DNA from: Tardibacter chloracetimidivorans
GTDB lineage: Bacteria > Pseudomonadota > Alphaproteobacteria > Sphingomonadales > Sphingomonadaceae
Direction of reading: 5' to 3'
DNA: 64,000 nucleotides
Assembly: GCF_001890385.1 (NCBI RefSeq)
Contig: NZ_CP018221.1
Span: forward strand, 1,599,501-1,663,500
Position 1 is the first letter of the stretch; each line of letters starts with the position of its first letter. The translations under genes and the position numbers were made by a program. The notes under the pieces are model-generated. The model worked only from the letters and a program-made list of their open reading frames with translations. It was not told the origin of the DNA and did no database searches. Shown here piece by piece: positions 27,234 through 36,549 of the stretch.

Positions 27234-27584
27234 ATGCACGTTATCGACGATTATCTAGTTGCGCACAGCCGCTATGTGGAATCGCTGGCATATCTGGACG
27301 CGGTGGCGTCGCTCTTGCGCGATGTGGGCGAGCAATTGCTGGCCAATCCAGAGCATGTCCACTTCGAGGGTGAATCCGTCTGGCTCGAACGTCGCGTGAA
27401 TGGACCGGGCGAAGGCCAGGCGGCCAAAAGTCCCTGGCCTTCGCCGGAGCGGCTACGTCAGGCAATTGCGGATTTCATGGTCGCGCGGAAAGCGCTTGTG
27501 CAGGAAAGCGATGCCCTGATGAATGCGCGTGGCCCGGAAAGTCTGAAAAAGAACCCCCCTCCTGCCCCTGCCAGCAAGTCCTGA
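27234..27584 (+). CDS. Unknown 116-aa protein
   Basis: ATG 27234 follows GGGGGGAAGGACG. The protein is helical, with VIDDYLVAHSRYVESLAYLD near the start, a Trp at EGESVWLERRV, and a C-terminal Lys/Pro-rich tail. No domain is recognised. It is the last gene of the epimerase operon, 46 bases after the SDR, and ends two bases before the convergent hydrolase gene. Being in this operon suggests a role as a small accessory subunit. Confidence 0.6.
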   Translation: MHVIDDYLVAHSRYVESLAYLDAVASLLRDVGEQLLANPEHVHFEGESVWLERRVNGPGEGQAAKSPWPSPERLRQAIADFMVARKALVQESDALMNARGPESLKKNPPPAPASKS

Positions 27585-27586
27585 TC

Positions 27587-28258
27587 CTAGCGAGGTTTCG
27601 CGATCAGCGCGGCCGTCGATTCCGTATTTCTGACATCGGCAAAGGCCAGTTGCATGGCCGTCAGTCCCATTTGGTGCTCCTGCGGCGTTCGCGCCATGGT
27701 CGCATCGGACACAAAGATCACGCGGTAGCCCAGCATCAATGCATCCCGTCCGGAGGATTCACAGCAGAAATTCGTGAACGCGCCGGTGATAATCACATTT
27801 TCTATCTTGCGGTCGCGCAGTTCGTCATGAAGCGTCGATGACCCGGCTATGAATGCGCTGTAGCGATATTTATCGACTATGAGATCATCCGCTTGGACAT
27901 CGAGCCGACTGTCGAGACGATGTTCGGTCCGTTCAGGCCGCATTCGCCGATCCAGCCGAGCGAGCGCGGGGATGTCCTTCTGCCATGCAGGAACGGATAG
28001 CGCGGGATCATCGCTGCCGGTATGGCGCAGATACGCCACCGTGCCGCCCACCGAGCGCAGAGCCTTCGCCAAGCGGTTCACCCTTGGAATGATCGCATCC
28101 GCCGACGTTGCCGGTTCTATGAAACCGTTCTGCAGATCTATGACCAGAAGCGCGGTCCTTGCGAGGTCAATCTGCTGAAAATCGAAGAGCGCGCGTGCTT
28201 GCGCCCAATCAGGTGTACTGTTCGGATGGGCAGCAGCTTGCATTGCCTCGGTCATCAT
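27587..28258 (-). CDS. Isochorismatase-like cysteine hydrolase
   Basis: The 223-residue protein has the family's triad: Asp in LLVIDLQNGFIEP near 38-50, Lys in LIVDKYRYSAFIAG near 125-138, and Cys in TGAFTNFCCESSGRDAL near 160-176. Related enzymes cleave N-carbamoyl compounds, nicotinamide or isochorismate; the substrate here is not known. The C-terminus is normal in length. It lies 7 bases after the MFS exporter gene and is likely co-transcribed with it. Confidence 0.88.
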   Translation of the reverse strand: MMTEAMQAAAHPNSTPDWAQARALFDFQQIDLARTALLVIDLQNGFIEPATSADAIIPRVNRLAKALRSVGGTVAYLRHTGSDDPALSVPAWQKDIPALARLDRRMRPERTEHRLDSRLDVQADDLIVDKYRYSAFIAGSSTLHDELRDRKIENVIITGAFTNFCCESSGRDALMLGYRVIFVSDATMARTPQEHQMGLTAMQLAFADVRNTESTAALIAKPR

Positions 28259-28265
28259 CTCTCCT

Positions 28266-29927
28266 TCAGTTCAATGGCAGGATGTTGTCGAACCCGGGAT
28301 CAGCGCTTTCCTCGTTCCAGCGCACCGAACCATATGGCCGCTCCAGAAAGCGTCTGGCCGTCACTGGACTGCCGCCGGCGTGATATGCGAGCGCCTGGTC
28401 CTGAAGCTCGCGCTCCTGCTTCGTCATGCGATCGCGCTGCCGAAGATATTCATCCCAGGTCGGGAAATGATAGCGCTCCATCCATATCTCGGGATCGCCG
28501 AGATCACGAGAGATCGACACCGCATAGGCACCATTGCGCTTGCGGCTGAGCTGCACAGCCTCGATCAACCGGTAAAAGGCGCGCGCCCGATCCTGCGGCA
28601 CCCGATATTCAACCTCAATCGTGATCGGCCCGCTTCGACCCGAGACAGCTATCCGGATTTGTGGATCGGGCAGGCTTTCGCCCGACGCGACATAGGCGCT
28701 GCCGCCGTCGGGCACCGGCCAGAGCCGCCCAAGCAAGAACGATATGCCGGTGAGTACGCCCGAGGTCACAAGCGCAGACCCGACGCCGAACCGATCCGAA
28801 TGAAGGCCCCAGACAACGCCCGCCAACGCAATGCCGCCCGAAATCGCCGCCTGGAAACACGCAACGGCGCGCCCGGCGACCCAGCGTGGCACGAGCATCT
28901 GCAGGTTCACGTTACAGAACTGCGAAACGCTCATCCACATGGCGCCGGCGACCAGAAGAGCGGCTGCCGTGAGCACGGCCGAGCGGCTGACGCCCACCAC
29001 AATGATGCTTAAGCCAAGGGCAAATATGCAGCGCGAAACACTGCCTTCCACGCCGAAGCGCGCGCGCAGATGGGGCATCAGGAAAACGCCTATAATCGCG
29101 CCCGCACCGAATGTACCAAGGAGAAACCCGAATATGTTCGCTCCCGACGACAAAAGGTCGCGCGCTATCAGCGGCATGAGCGTGTGGACCGAGCCGGTCA
29201 GCGCGCCCAGCGCGAAGGCGCGGATGACAATGCTGAGAATCGCGGGCGAGTGGAAAACATATCGCACGCCCGATACAACCGCCCTTCCCAGACGCTCTGG
29301 TGGAAGCCGGGGCATTTGGCGCTCGGGCGCGGCACGCAATTGGGCGAAGATCATCGGCAGGTAAAGAAAAGCGCTGATGGCGAAGGCGATGACAGCCCCG
29401 CCAGCCGCAACAATGAGTCCACCGACGGCCGGCCCGGCGACGCGCGCCGAATTGTAACTGAGGCTGTTCAGTCCCACCGCTGGTTGCAGTAATTCGGCAG
29501 GCACGTCCTCGGTCACCGAGGATTGCCATGACGGCCAGAAGAAGGCCATGCCGCATCCCGCGACGAAGCTGAGCGCCAACAGCGCGCCCGGCGTGATGGC
29601 GCCGACCAGCGACAAGCCGAACAGGGTCGAGACACCACATAGGGATATGAATACGGAGACAAGTGCAACAACCCGGCGCGGATACATATCCGCCATGGCT
29701 CCGGCCGGCAGCGTAAACAACAGCATGGGCAGCAAGGTCGCGCTTTGCACCATGGCCACGAGGGTTGCATCGCCTGTGGACTCCGTCATCGCCCACGCCG
29801 CACCTACGCCCTGAATGAGCAGCCCCAGGTTGGAGAGCACACTTGCGGTCCAGATGAGGCGAAAGCGCGGGATGCGCAGCGGGGCGGCCATGCCTTGCCT
29901 TGGAGGGGCGGTCTGTGTTTCAGTCAT
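28266..29927 (-). CDS. MFS exporter (MFS_3/EntS type) with C-terminal extension
   Basis: The start is ATG 29927 (MTETQTAPPRQGM). Residues about 15-410 form a 12-helix MFS transporter of the enterobactin-exporter type (FTLPAGAMADMYPRRVV as loop 2-3 motif; VGLNSLSYNSARVAGPAVGG). The last about 140 residues are soluble and look like the alpha/beta barrel extension present in some MFS_3 proteins (ITIEVEYRVPQDRARAFYRL, WMERYHFPTWDEYLRQRDRM). It probably exports a pathway intermediate or toxic compound. It precedes the isochorismatase-like gene. Confidence 0.9.
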   Translation of the reverse strand: MTETQTAPPRQGMAAPLRIPRFRLIWTASVLSNLGLLIQGVGAAWAMTESTGDATLVAMVQSATLLPMLLFTLPAGAMADMYPRRVVALVSVFISLCGVSTLFGLSLVGAITPGALLALSFVAGCGMAFFWPSWQSSVTEDVPAELLQPAVGLNSLSYNSARVAGPAVGGLIVAAGGAVIAFAISAFLYLPMIFAQLRAAPERQMPRLPPERLGRAVVSGVRYVFHSPAILSIVIRAFALGALTGSVHTLMPLIARDLLSSGANIFGFLLGTFGAGAIIGVFLMPHLRARFGVEGSVSRCIFALGLSIIVVGVSRSAVLTAAALLVAGAMWMSVSQFCNVNLQMLVPRWVAGRAVACFQAAISGGIALAGVVWGLHSDRFGVGSALVTSGVLTGISFLLGRLWPVPDGGSAYVASGESLPDPQIRIAVSGRSGPITIEVEYRVPQDRARAFYRLIEAVQLSRKRNGAYAVSISRDLGDPEIWMERYHFPTWDEYLRQRDRMTKQERELQDQALAYHAGGSPVTARRFLERPYGSVRWNEESADPGFDNILPLN

Positions 29928-30134
29928 GCGAGCCACGAACGAGCCGATCGGCTTGAATAACCTGCCACCGCCAAATCCCAAAAGCCCAACCTGCCTGCCG
30001 CACGATAGCCGCGTTCATCGGATAAGGGTTCACCATGATTTGTCGAAACCAACCTCCTCGCATTGCCTGAGTACGCAAAACGCCGGCCATCAACCGGTGG
30101 AGAGCACTGCAACAGCCCGACTGCGGATGATATT

Positions 30135-31079
30135 CTAACCTGCTAGGGAAATATCTTCCCGGCGCTGAGCTATTCCCCGCTGCCTCGCCCAACCCTGGGC
30201 GAAGCTCCACAGGCGCGCTGAAGCACGTTCCTTTCCAGCAAGGCGCAAAAGCATAAGCGCCGCCACGGGACGCATATTTTCCATCGGCCGCGCGACCATG
30301 CCGACACGCCGAAGATCATCGTCGCCATATTCATCGAAGGAACGCATGGCGGCAATTCCATGCTCCGCCGCATGGGTGAGGATGCCCAGCCTGCCTTGGT
30401 CCTCGGGAAAGATCAGACGGGCGCCGGCCTTCTCAAGCGGTGCAATCATCTCGTCAAACATGCGCGGCTGTCTCTGCCGTTCCCATGTTGATATCGACAG
30501 GCCGGACAATGCTTCCAAGGGAATCGCATCGAGCGCGGCCAACGGAGAACTTTCGGCGATTATCATTTGAACGGGGAACCACCGCAGCGCGATATACTCA
30601 AAACGCTTATCCGGTATCGGCGAGGAGACGGCGAGTATATCGAACTTGCCTTCCCAAAGGCCGTGAAGCAATGCCCGCGTATAGCCCGTCTCGATTTCGA
30701 ACGAGGCATTGGGGAACGCCGCCTCGAAATCTGCCAGCAGAGCGCTGCGCTCTGGCTGGATGGCATAGACGGCGACTCCAATCCTTGGCGCAGGAGCGCG
30801 CTCGAACAACAGCTGCATCGCCAGTGCGCCCGTTTCTTCCGCGGAGTGCAGAAGATCACGAAGCGCCGGAAGCATCGCCTTGCCCTGCGGCGTCAACAAA
30901 ACCTTGCGCGGAAGCCGCTCCAGCAGCGCAAAGCCAAGTTCATCCTCAATCATCTGCACCCGCCGCGAAATGGCGGGCTGAGACACGCGCAACCGCTCCG
31001 CCGCCCGGGAAAAGGATTCCTCATCCACCACGGCGAGAAGGTAACGCAGATAGCGGGTATTGATATTCAATGGCTTCAC
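30135..31079 (-). CDS. LysR-family regulator, second of a coupled pair
   Basis: The 314-residue protein has the LysR N-terminal helix-turn-helix (LLAVVDEESFSRAAERLRVS and QPAISRRVQMIEDELGFALL) and an effector-binding C-terminal part. The start is GTG 31079-31077, overlapping the TGA (31078-31076) of the preceding LysR gene as GTGA, so translation is probably coupled. It is not divergent from an enzyme gene, unlike most LysR genes. The effector and targets are unknown; the catabolic operons to both sides are candidates. Confidence 0.93.
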   Translation of the reverse strand: MKPLNINTRYLRYLLAVVDEESFSRAAERLRVSQPAISRRVQMIEDELGFALLERLPRKVLLTPQGKAMLPALRDLLHSAEETGALAMQLLFERAPAPRIGVAVYAIQPERSALLADFEAAFPNASFEIETGYTRALLHGLWEGKFDILAVSSPIPDKRFEYIALRWFPVQMIIAESSPLAALDAIPLEALSGLSISTWERQRQPRMFDEMIAPLEKAGARLIFPEDQGRLGILTHAAEHGIAAMRSFDEYGDDDLRRVGMVARPMENMRPVAALMLLRLAGKERASARLWSFAQGWARQRGIAQRREDISLAG

Positions 31080-31993
31080 GCCCGTTGTTCCTTCTCCCTG
31101 CGGGAGATCCAGCCCTGGGCAAATTCCCACATCAATGTGCTGACGTGGGTGGGCGCCTGTTTGGGGCGGACAAGCATGAGGGCAACGGGCGGGTCCATTC
31201 CCCGAACCGGCCGACGGACAAAGCCGGCACCCGTCAAGGCTTCATCGCTCACGAACGGAATGGGCATTGCGACAATCTGCTGGTGAGTCCGCCCGTGCGT
31301 AACCAACCCCATGGGCGTCTGATCCGAAGGATAGGTCAAGATCGCGCCCGCTTCTTCAAGAGGTTGAAGCGCCGTATCGAACAGGCGCGGAAAGCGTTGC
31401 CTGCGAATACAAGCGATGGAAACGCCGGCGAGCGCCTCATAAGGAATCTCATCCGTTTGCGACAGTGGCAACTGAAGCGGGACAAGAAGTTCCATCCGGA
31501 AATGCCTGATGACGAGATACTCGAAATCATCGTCAGGCGGCGGCCCCACCGAAAATCCGAGGTCGTACCTCGCGCTTAGCAATGCCAAATACAACTCTAC
31601 CGTATAAATGGTCTCAATCTGAACATGTTTACCAGGGTGAGCGTCCAGAAATGCGTTGATAAGATTTGCCCGCTCCGGATAGTCGGAATACATCGTTACG
31701 CCCAACTGGATGGGCCTCTGTTCGCCCTCGCGAATGTCCCGCGCAAGCCGCGCGATTCGATGGCCCCTTCCGACCAGTTCCCGAAAAGGTTCCAGCAGCC
31801 GTTGCGCTTCGGAAGTGAGAGCCACCCCATGCGCCGAACGGATCAGGAGCGGGAAACCGAGTTGCGCTTCCAGCGTCTGGATACGCTGCGACAGCGAAGG
31901 CTGCGAAATGGCGAGTTTCGTCGCCGCCTTCGAAAAGGACTGCTCCTCCACTATGGTGAGGAAATAGCTCAGGAAACGAAGCTGAAAGTCCAC
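31076..31993 (-). CDS. LysR-family regulator, first of a coupled pair
   Basis: The 305-residue protein begins MDFQLRFLSYFLTIVEEQSF and continues with SKAATKLAISQPSLSQRIQT, the LysR winged-helix domain. Its C-terminal half resembles that of the following LysR protein (both end in a FAQGW region), so the two arose by duplication. A 12-bp motif shared with the intergenic region at 40137 lies about 75 bases upstream of this start. Confidence 0.93.
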   Translation of the reverse strand: MDFQLRFLSYFLTIVEEQSFSKAATKLAISQPSLSQRIQTLEAQLGFPLLIRSAHGVALTSEAQRLLEPFRELVGRGHRIARLARDIREGEQRPIQLGVTMYSDYPERANLINAFLDAHPGKHVQIETIYTVELYLALLSARYDLGFSVGPPPDDDFEYLVIRHFRMELLVPLQLPLSQTDEIPYEALAGVSIACIRRQRFPRLFDTALQPLEEAGAILTYPSDQTPMGLVTHGRTHQQIVAMPIPFVSDEALTGAGFVRRPVRGMDPPVALMLVRPKQAPTHVSTLMWEFAQGWISRREKEQRA

Positions 31994-32068
31994 CGCGACC
32001 TCTCCGTCGCAGTATAACCAAAAGCTATGGGAAGGAAACCCCAGCCAGCACCGCCAAGTCTGCTGCTA

Positions 32069-32080
32069 AATGCCATTTTA
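32069..32080 (-). promoter_or_regulatory. Shared 12-mer, possible operator (copy 1)
   Basis: On the minus strand this reads TAAAATGGCATT, identical to 40137-40148 on the plus strand, and both are preceded by GG. It lies upstream of the LysR pair. A 12-bp match is unlikely by chance in one window, but no protein is tied to it. Confidence 0.35.
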
Positions 32081-32127
32081 TCCTGAACCGCCCCGGCCTT
32101 TCTTTACCGAGGCCTCCTTTAGCGCCA

Positions 32128-33432
32128 TCAGGATGCCCCGACCGGCGTCTCCCGATCAAGCCTGTTACGAATATAGCGACCCCCGAGCATCACAATGTCC
32201 AGATATTCATCCGGTCGTGAAAGTATGTCGATATTGGCGACGGGATCCCCGTTCACAACGATGAGATCGGCGTCTGCCCCGGGAATTATCGCGCCGCTGC
32301 TTCCCTCCCGTCCGGCGAGCTTTGCCCCGTTTAGCGTCGCCCAGCGCAGCACATCCACTGGCGCAATGCCGTAATCATAGACGTACACAGCGAGTTCCCG
32401 GGCATAAATGCCCTCGGCATGTTCCATGCCCATCGCTCCATAATCGTCACCGGGAACGATGGTGATGCCGGCCTCATTCGCACGCTTCAACATCGTCTTC
32501 ATATTCGTCCACGCGCGATCGTGCTGTTCGGCCTCGTCATGATCCGGCCCACCTGCGTGGCTGACCATTTTGGTAAAGAGCAGACTGGGACAAAAGATCG
32601 TACCCTGCTTCACCATCCGCTCTATGCAGCTATCGTCCATATAATCGCCATGGTCGATGATATCGACACCGGCCTCCAGACATTCCAGGATGACCTCTTT
32701 CGTCGATGTATGCGCGCGGACCCGCGCATCCCGCTCATGCGCAGCAGTGACGGCCGCGTTCAGCTCCGCCTTGTTGAGCCCACGGTAACGGCTGCTCCAG
32801 CCGTAACCATGACCCCCGCTCGGCACCAGCTTTATGATCTCCGCACCACGCCAGATCTCCTGTCGCACCGCCTTGCAAAAAGCCGCCGGACCATCGGCGA
32901 AAACATTGTGCCCTATACGGCGCACGTCATGATGCGCCGGTGGGTCCGAACGCCACCAGACACCGCGGTCCTCGTGATCGGCGGTCGCGACCACATGCCT
33001 GCTCGCCGCGGTTATGTGAGGCCCAACGATCAGACCGTGTTCCACAGCCATTTTGAGCTGCGCATCCAGATCGTTGCTGCAACTGCCCCCAACCACGCGG
33101 GTGACACCGGAGTTGAGCGCGATCCGCAACGCATTGGCACCTGCAAGGGCAAGCAAGGCCGGTGGTAATTCGGTACCCAGATATACGCCCCCTCGCCCCT
33201 CGGCGAACATGGGCGGGCCGATGCTGACAAACTCCCCATGCCAATGACCGACCGTCATACCAGGCATCAAGGTGCGGCCGCCCAGATCCAGCCGCTTTTG
33301 ACCGGCTGGAAACTGTCCATCCCGGTCCACGGCCTTGATTTTCCCGTCTTGGCAGAGAACCGCCATTCCCTGCCCACGAAGTCCGTGGCCATCGAACAGA
33401 TTCACATTTGTAAACAAGACGGGCTCGACCAT
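32128..33432 (-). CDS. Metal-dependent amidohydrolase (imidazolonepropionase/prolidase-like)
   Basis: The 434-residue protein starts at ATG 33432 after GGAAAGGA. It has the amidohydrolase features: an N-terminal beta-sandwich, His63-x-His65 in VGHWHGEF, the Lys in AEIIKLVPSGG that may bridge two metals, His in RVRAHTSTKE, His in IIDHGDYMDD and Asp in IVPGDDYGAMG. The C-terminal GADADLIVVNGDP completes the composite domain. It hydrolyses a cyclic or linear amide, or an ester; the natural substrate is unknown. It is separated from the LysR genes by 134 bp and divergent from the operon at 33896. Confidence 0.9.
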   Translation of the reverse strand: MVEPVLFTNVNLFDGHGLRGQGMAVLCQDGKIKAVDRDGQFPAGQKRLDLGGRTLMPGMTVGHWHGEFVSIGPPMFAEGRGGVYLGTELPPALLALAGANALRIALNSGVTRVVGGSCSNDLDAQLKMAVEHGLIVGPHITAASRHVVATADHEDRGVWWRSDPPAHHDVRRIGHNVFADGPAAFCKAVRQEIWRGAEIIKLVPSGGHGYGWSSRYRGLNKAELNAAVTAAHERDARVRAHTSTKEVILECLEAGVDIIDHGDYMDDSCIERMVKQGTIFCPSLLFTKMVSHAGGPDHDEAEQHDRAWTNMKTMLKRANEAGITIVPGDDYGAMGMEHAEGIYARELAVYVYDYGIAPVDVLRWATLNGAKLAGREGSSGAIIPGADADLIVVNGDPVANIDILSRPDEYLDIVMLGGRYIRNRLDRETPVGAS

Positions 33433-33895
33433 TCGGTGCGTCCTTTCCGGCGGCAGCTTTCGCGAAGCGGCAACGGCGGAGACCATGCTGCGCCAACGCC
33501 AACAACTGGCCGGAGTGTTTAGGCACGGACGGACCCTGACTGTATTCACCAGAAACGCACCCAGGCTTGCTTGGATTGACACCTCCGTTCGCCGTTTCGC
33601 CTCCAGTCAAGCGCGTGCGCAGAAGCAGCGATTGTCCTGGACCGGCCCCTCGGGCGAGGACGCATATGACAAATCAGTCCCTGCCGCTTCGAGTTTACAA
33701 TGCCGACACCTTATGAAACAGCCGAGCACATTACCCGTGAGATTGGGCGCAAGCGCCGTCCTCAACCGGCGCGGTCTCCTGACGCATAACGAAAAGCAAT
33801 AATAGCGGGAAAAGGATATTGGACCCAACCTTCGCCAGCACCCAGAATGGCTGACGTAATTGAATTCGAGATGATTTTGCATTGGGAGAGACGAA
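33433..33895. other. Divergent promoter region (about 460 bp)
   Basis: It lies between the amidohydrolase (minus) and the six-gene CoA operon (plus). The last 80 bases are AT-richer than the rest (GTAATTGAATTCGAGATGATTT split by GC-rich stretches), fitting a promoter. I see no gene; frames present here lack ribosome binding sites. A LysR or AraC site may be hidden here. Confidence 0.4.
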
Positions 33896-35185
33896 ATGGC
33901 AACGATACTGGAACGTTCTGGTATTGCTCCTTCTGAACCGGTCGAAGTTAATTCCGAGAATATGTGGCGTCTCGAAACGCCCGGCGGCAGTGAAAACTGG
34001 AACAAATCTCCCTACGCCAAGTCCGATGACAAATATTTCATGATCTCGTGCGACACACATTTGTCGCCCCCTGCCAAGTTATTTCATGAGCGCATGGATT
34101 CCAAATTCCATTCGCGGCTCGCCCGTGTAGAAGTTGACGGCGATGGCGTGAAATGGATGGTTGGCCTGGAAAACGGACGCCGCGAAAAAATCTACGAAGC
34201 CCCGATGGAGGGTGAAGACAAATATCGCAGCGTCGCCGGCGGCTCTCGCTCCAATACGGCGACCCCCGGCATTGTGGACGACACCGCCATCCGTCTACGC
34301 ATCGCGGACCAGCTGGCCGACGGCGTCGATGGCGAACTGATATTTCCGAATGGCGCGGGTCAGTTCGTGTTCGGGACGACAGACCCGGAGTTCTGCCTCG
34401 CGCTTTCTCGGTGCTATAATGACTGGGCGTGGGAGCTTTGCGGCCCATACAAGGATTTCTGCAATCCTGCCGCGACAATCCCGACGATCGACGTGGCGAA
34501 TGCGGTCAGCGAGATCGAGCGGGTGGCGAAGATGGGCTACCGGGTTCTGACGCTGCCGTGCAAGCCCGTGTTCGGCCCTTCGGACCCGTCGCACACCAAT
34601 TATAACCACAAGGATTATGATCCGATGTGGGCGGCCATACAGGATGCTGACCTCGCCTTCACCTTCCATGTCTCCACAGGCCGCGACCCCCGCACCTCGC
34701 GCGGCGCGGGCGGCGCAGTCATCAACTACGTGATCCATTCCCTGCTTCCGACCGTAGAGCCGATGGCCAACATCTGCGCGTCGGGCGTGCTTGACCGCTT
34801 CCCGAAGCTCCGTTTCGCGCTGATCGAGGCTGGAATAGGCTGGGTAGCCTGGGCGCTTGACGCAATGGACGAGGCTTATCTCAAGCATCACTTCTGGACG
34901 CGGCCGAAGTTGAAGCATGGATTGCCGAGCGACTATTATCGCGCCAGCGGCGCCTCGACGTTCAGCGAGGATCGCTCAGGCCTTGCGCTGGTGGAAGATT
35001 TCAACCTTGTCCAGAATGCGTTGTGGGCCAACGACTATCCTCACCACGAAGGTACCTGGCCGCATTCCGCCCAGGCGATCGAACGGCAGATGGGCCATCT
35101 CAAGGAAGAAACTCGGGCGAAGTTACTTGGCCTGAACGCGGCGCGCATATTGAAGTTCGACATACCTCAGAAATACCGCGCCTGA
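33896..35185 (+). CDS. Amidohydrolase-2 family (ACMSD-like) metal-dependent hydrolase
   Basis: The 429-residue protein has the pattern of the ACMSD/amidohydrolase-2 barrel: YFMISCDTHLSPP near 47-59 supplies the N-terminal metal site (Asp53, His55), AFTFHVSTGRDP supplies a barrel His, LRFALIEAGIGW is the strand 6 region and ALWANDYPHHEGTWP carries the conserved Asp. Related proteins in catabolic clusters are decarboxylases or C-C/C-O hydrolases. It starts the operon with a good GGGAGAG site and is separated from the next gene by a terminator-like hairpin, so later genes may be attenuated. Confidence 0.88.
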   Translation: MATILERSGIAPSEPVEVNSENMWRLETPGGSENWNKSPYAKSDDKYFMISCDTHLSPPAKLFHERMDSKFHSRLARVEVDGDGVKWMVGLENGRREKIYEAPMEGEDKYRSVAGGSRSNTATPGIVDDTAIRLRIADQLADGVDGELIFPNGAGQFVFGTTDPEFCLALSRCYNDWAWELCGPYKDFCNPAATIPTIDVANAVSEIERVAKMGYRVLTLPCKPVFGPSDPSHTNYNHKDYDPMWAAIQDADLAFTFHVSTGRDPRTSRGAGGAVINYVIHSLLPTVEPMANICASGVLDRFPKLRFALIEAGIGWVAWALDAMDEAYLKHHFWTRPKLKHGLPSDYYRASGASTFSEDRSGLALVEDFNLVQNALWANDYPHHEGTWPHSAQAIERQMGHLKEETRAKLLGLNAARILKFDIPQKYRA

Positions 35186-35194
35186 CGGGCAGTC

Positions 35195-35226
35195 GGCAGG
35201 AAGGGCAAACCCTTTCCTGCCCGTTT
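35195..35226 (+). terminator. Hairpin with T-run after the amidohydrolase
   Basis: GGCAGGAAGGG (35195-35205) pairs with CCCTTTCCTGCC (35210-35221) with one bulged base, followed by CGTTTT. It sits between the first and second genes of the operon and could end part of the transcripts. Confidence 0.65.
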
Positions 35227-35253
35227 TCCAACAATATATCCCAGGATTAGCGA

Positions 35254-36549
35254 ATGCCCGCACGGCCGCAGATTCCATCTTATCGTCCATTGCCGGAGCC
35301 ATCGCCCAAGGCGCTGGCCGATATCCGCATTGTCGATTTTTCCCGCGTGCTGGCGGGACCGTTTGCCACACAGATATTGGGCGATTTCGGCGCCGAGATC
35401 ATCAAGGTCGAGCAGATCGTGTCCGGTGACGACACACGCAACCTCTTGCCGGAACCGAAGCTCGGCGGGGAGAGCTTTTTCTACCTCGCGCTCAACCGCA
35501 ACAAGCGCAGTATATCGCTTGATCTGCGAACCGAAGAGGGACGTAAGATTGCGCTGGACTTGATCGCCACCGCCGATGTCGTTCTCGAAAACTTCACGAC
35601 GCGCGTCATGAAGCAATTCGGGCTGGACTATGATTCGATCAAGGCTCGCTTTCCCCAGCTGATCTATTGTTCGATTTCCGCTTATGGCCGCACCGGCCGC
35701 CTGGCAAATGCCGCCGGATATGATTCCGCGATTTCGATGGAAACCGGAGTTTCCGCACTGAATGCGGTCGAAGGCGAGGATCCGGTGCCCGGCGGTGTCC
35801 CCTTTGTCGATATCACGACAGCAATGAACGCGACCATCGGTATCCTTGCCGCGCTTCATGCCAGGAAGCTGCACGGCAAGGGACAGTTCATCGAATCCGC
35901 AATGTACGACACGGCCATCGCCGACCTGTCGTACAAGGGCTATCAGTTCCTGGCCTCTGGCGAGAGCCCCGTGTCGCTGGGCCGCAAGCCCAAGTTCGGC
36001 GTTCCAGGGGGTCAGTTCAGGTGCAGCGACGGCGACATCTGGTTTACGTGCACAGGACAGAAGATGTTCCGCAACTTCTGCGATCAGGTCGTCGAAAAGC
36101 CTGAATTGTTCGATGATCCGCGGTTTGATTCGGTCGAGCATCGGAATGCCAACTTTGCCGTTCTGTTCGATCTCCTTGCCGCCCTGTTCAACACCCAGAG
36201 TCGCGCTTTTTGGTCGGATCGCCTCAAGCGGGCAGGCATCCCATGCGGTGAAGTGCGCAGCGTCGGCGAAGCGTTGATGGCGCGCGAGACGGCCGAACGG
36301 GATATGATCGCGGAAATACCGCATCCCACGGCCGAGCGGATCCCCATTATAAAGTCTCCGATCAAGATGACCCTGACGCCGGCGGTGGACCCTACCCCGC
36401 CGCCGCTGCTTGGGCAGCATAGCCGCGAGATATTGAAGAGCGTACTCAACTACAGCGACGCGCAAATAGATGCCCTTGCCGCACAGGGTGTGGTTCAACT
36501 TCTGGAAGGCGAACCTGTGCCCCATCCGGTTTCGGGAGACGCCGCGTGA
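35254..36549 (+). CDS. Class III CoA transferase (CaiB/BaiF family)
   Basis: The 431-residue protein shows the CaiB fold: IRIVDFSRVLAGPFATQI and LGDFGAEIIKVEQ at 30-53, LALNRNKRSISLDL near 78-91, and the catalytic Asp186 in GVPFVDITTAMNATIG. It transfers CoA from one acyl-CoA to a free acid, activating the substrate without ATP. It begins the tightly overlapping part of the operon: its TGA overlaps the GTG of the thiolase-like gene. The paralogue at 38909 is racemase-like, so this one is the likelier true transferase. Confidence 0.93.
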   Translation: MPARPQIPSYRPLPEPSPKALADIRIVDFSRVLAGPFATQILGDFGAEIIKVEQIVSGDDTRNLLPEPKLGGESFFYLALNRNKRSISLDLRTEEGRKIALDLIATADVVLENFTTRVMKQFGLDYDSIKARFPQLIYCSISAYGRTGRLANAAGYDSAISMETGVSALNAVEGEDPVPGGVPFVDITTAMNATIGILAALHARKLHGKGQFIESAMYDTAIADLSYKGYQFLASGESPVSLGRKPKFGVPGGQFRCSDGDIWFTCTGQKMFRNFCDQVVEKPELFDDPRFDSVEHRNANFAVLFDLLAALFNTQSRAFWSDRLKRAGIPCGEVRSVGEALMARETAERDMIAEIPHPTAERIPIIKSPIKMTLTPAVDPTPPPLLGQHSREILKSVLNYSDAQIDALAAQGVVQLLEGEPVPHPVSGDAA

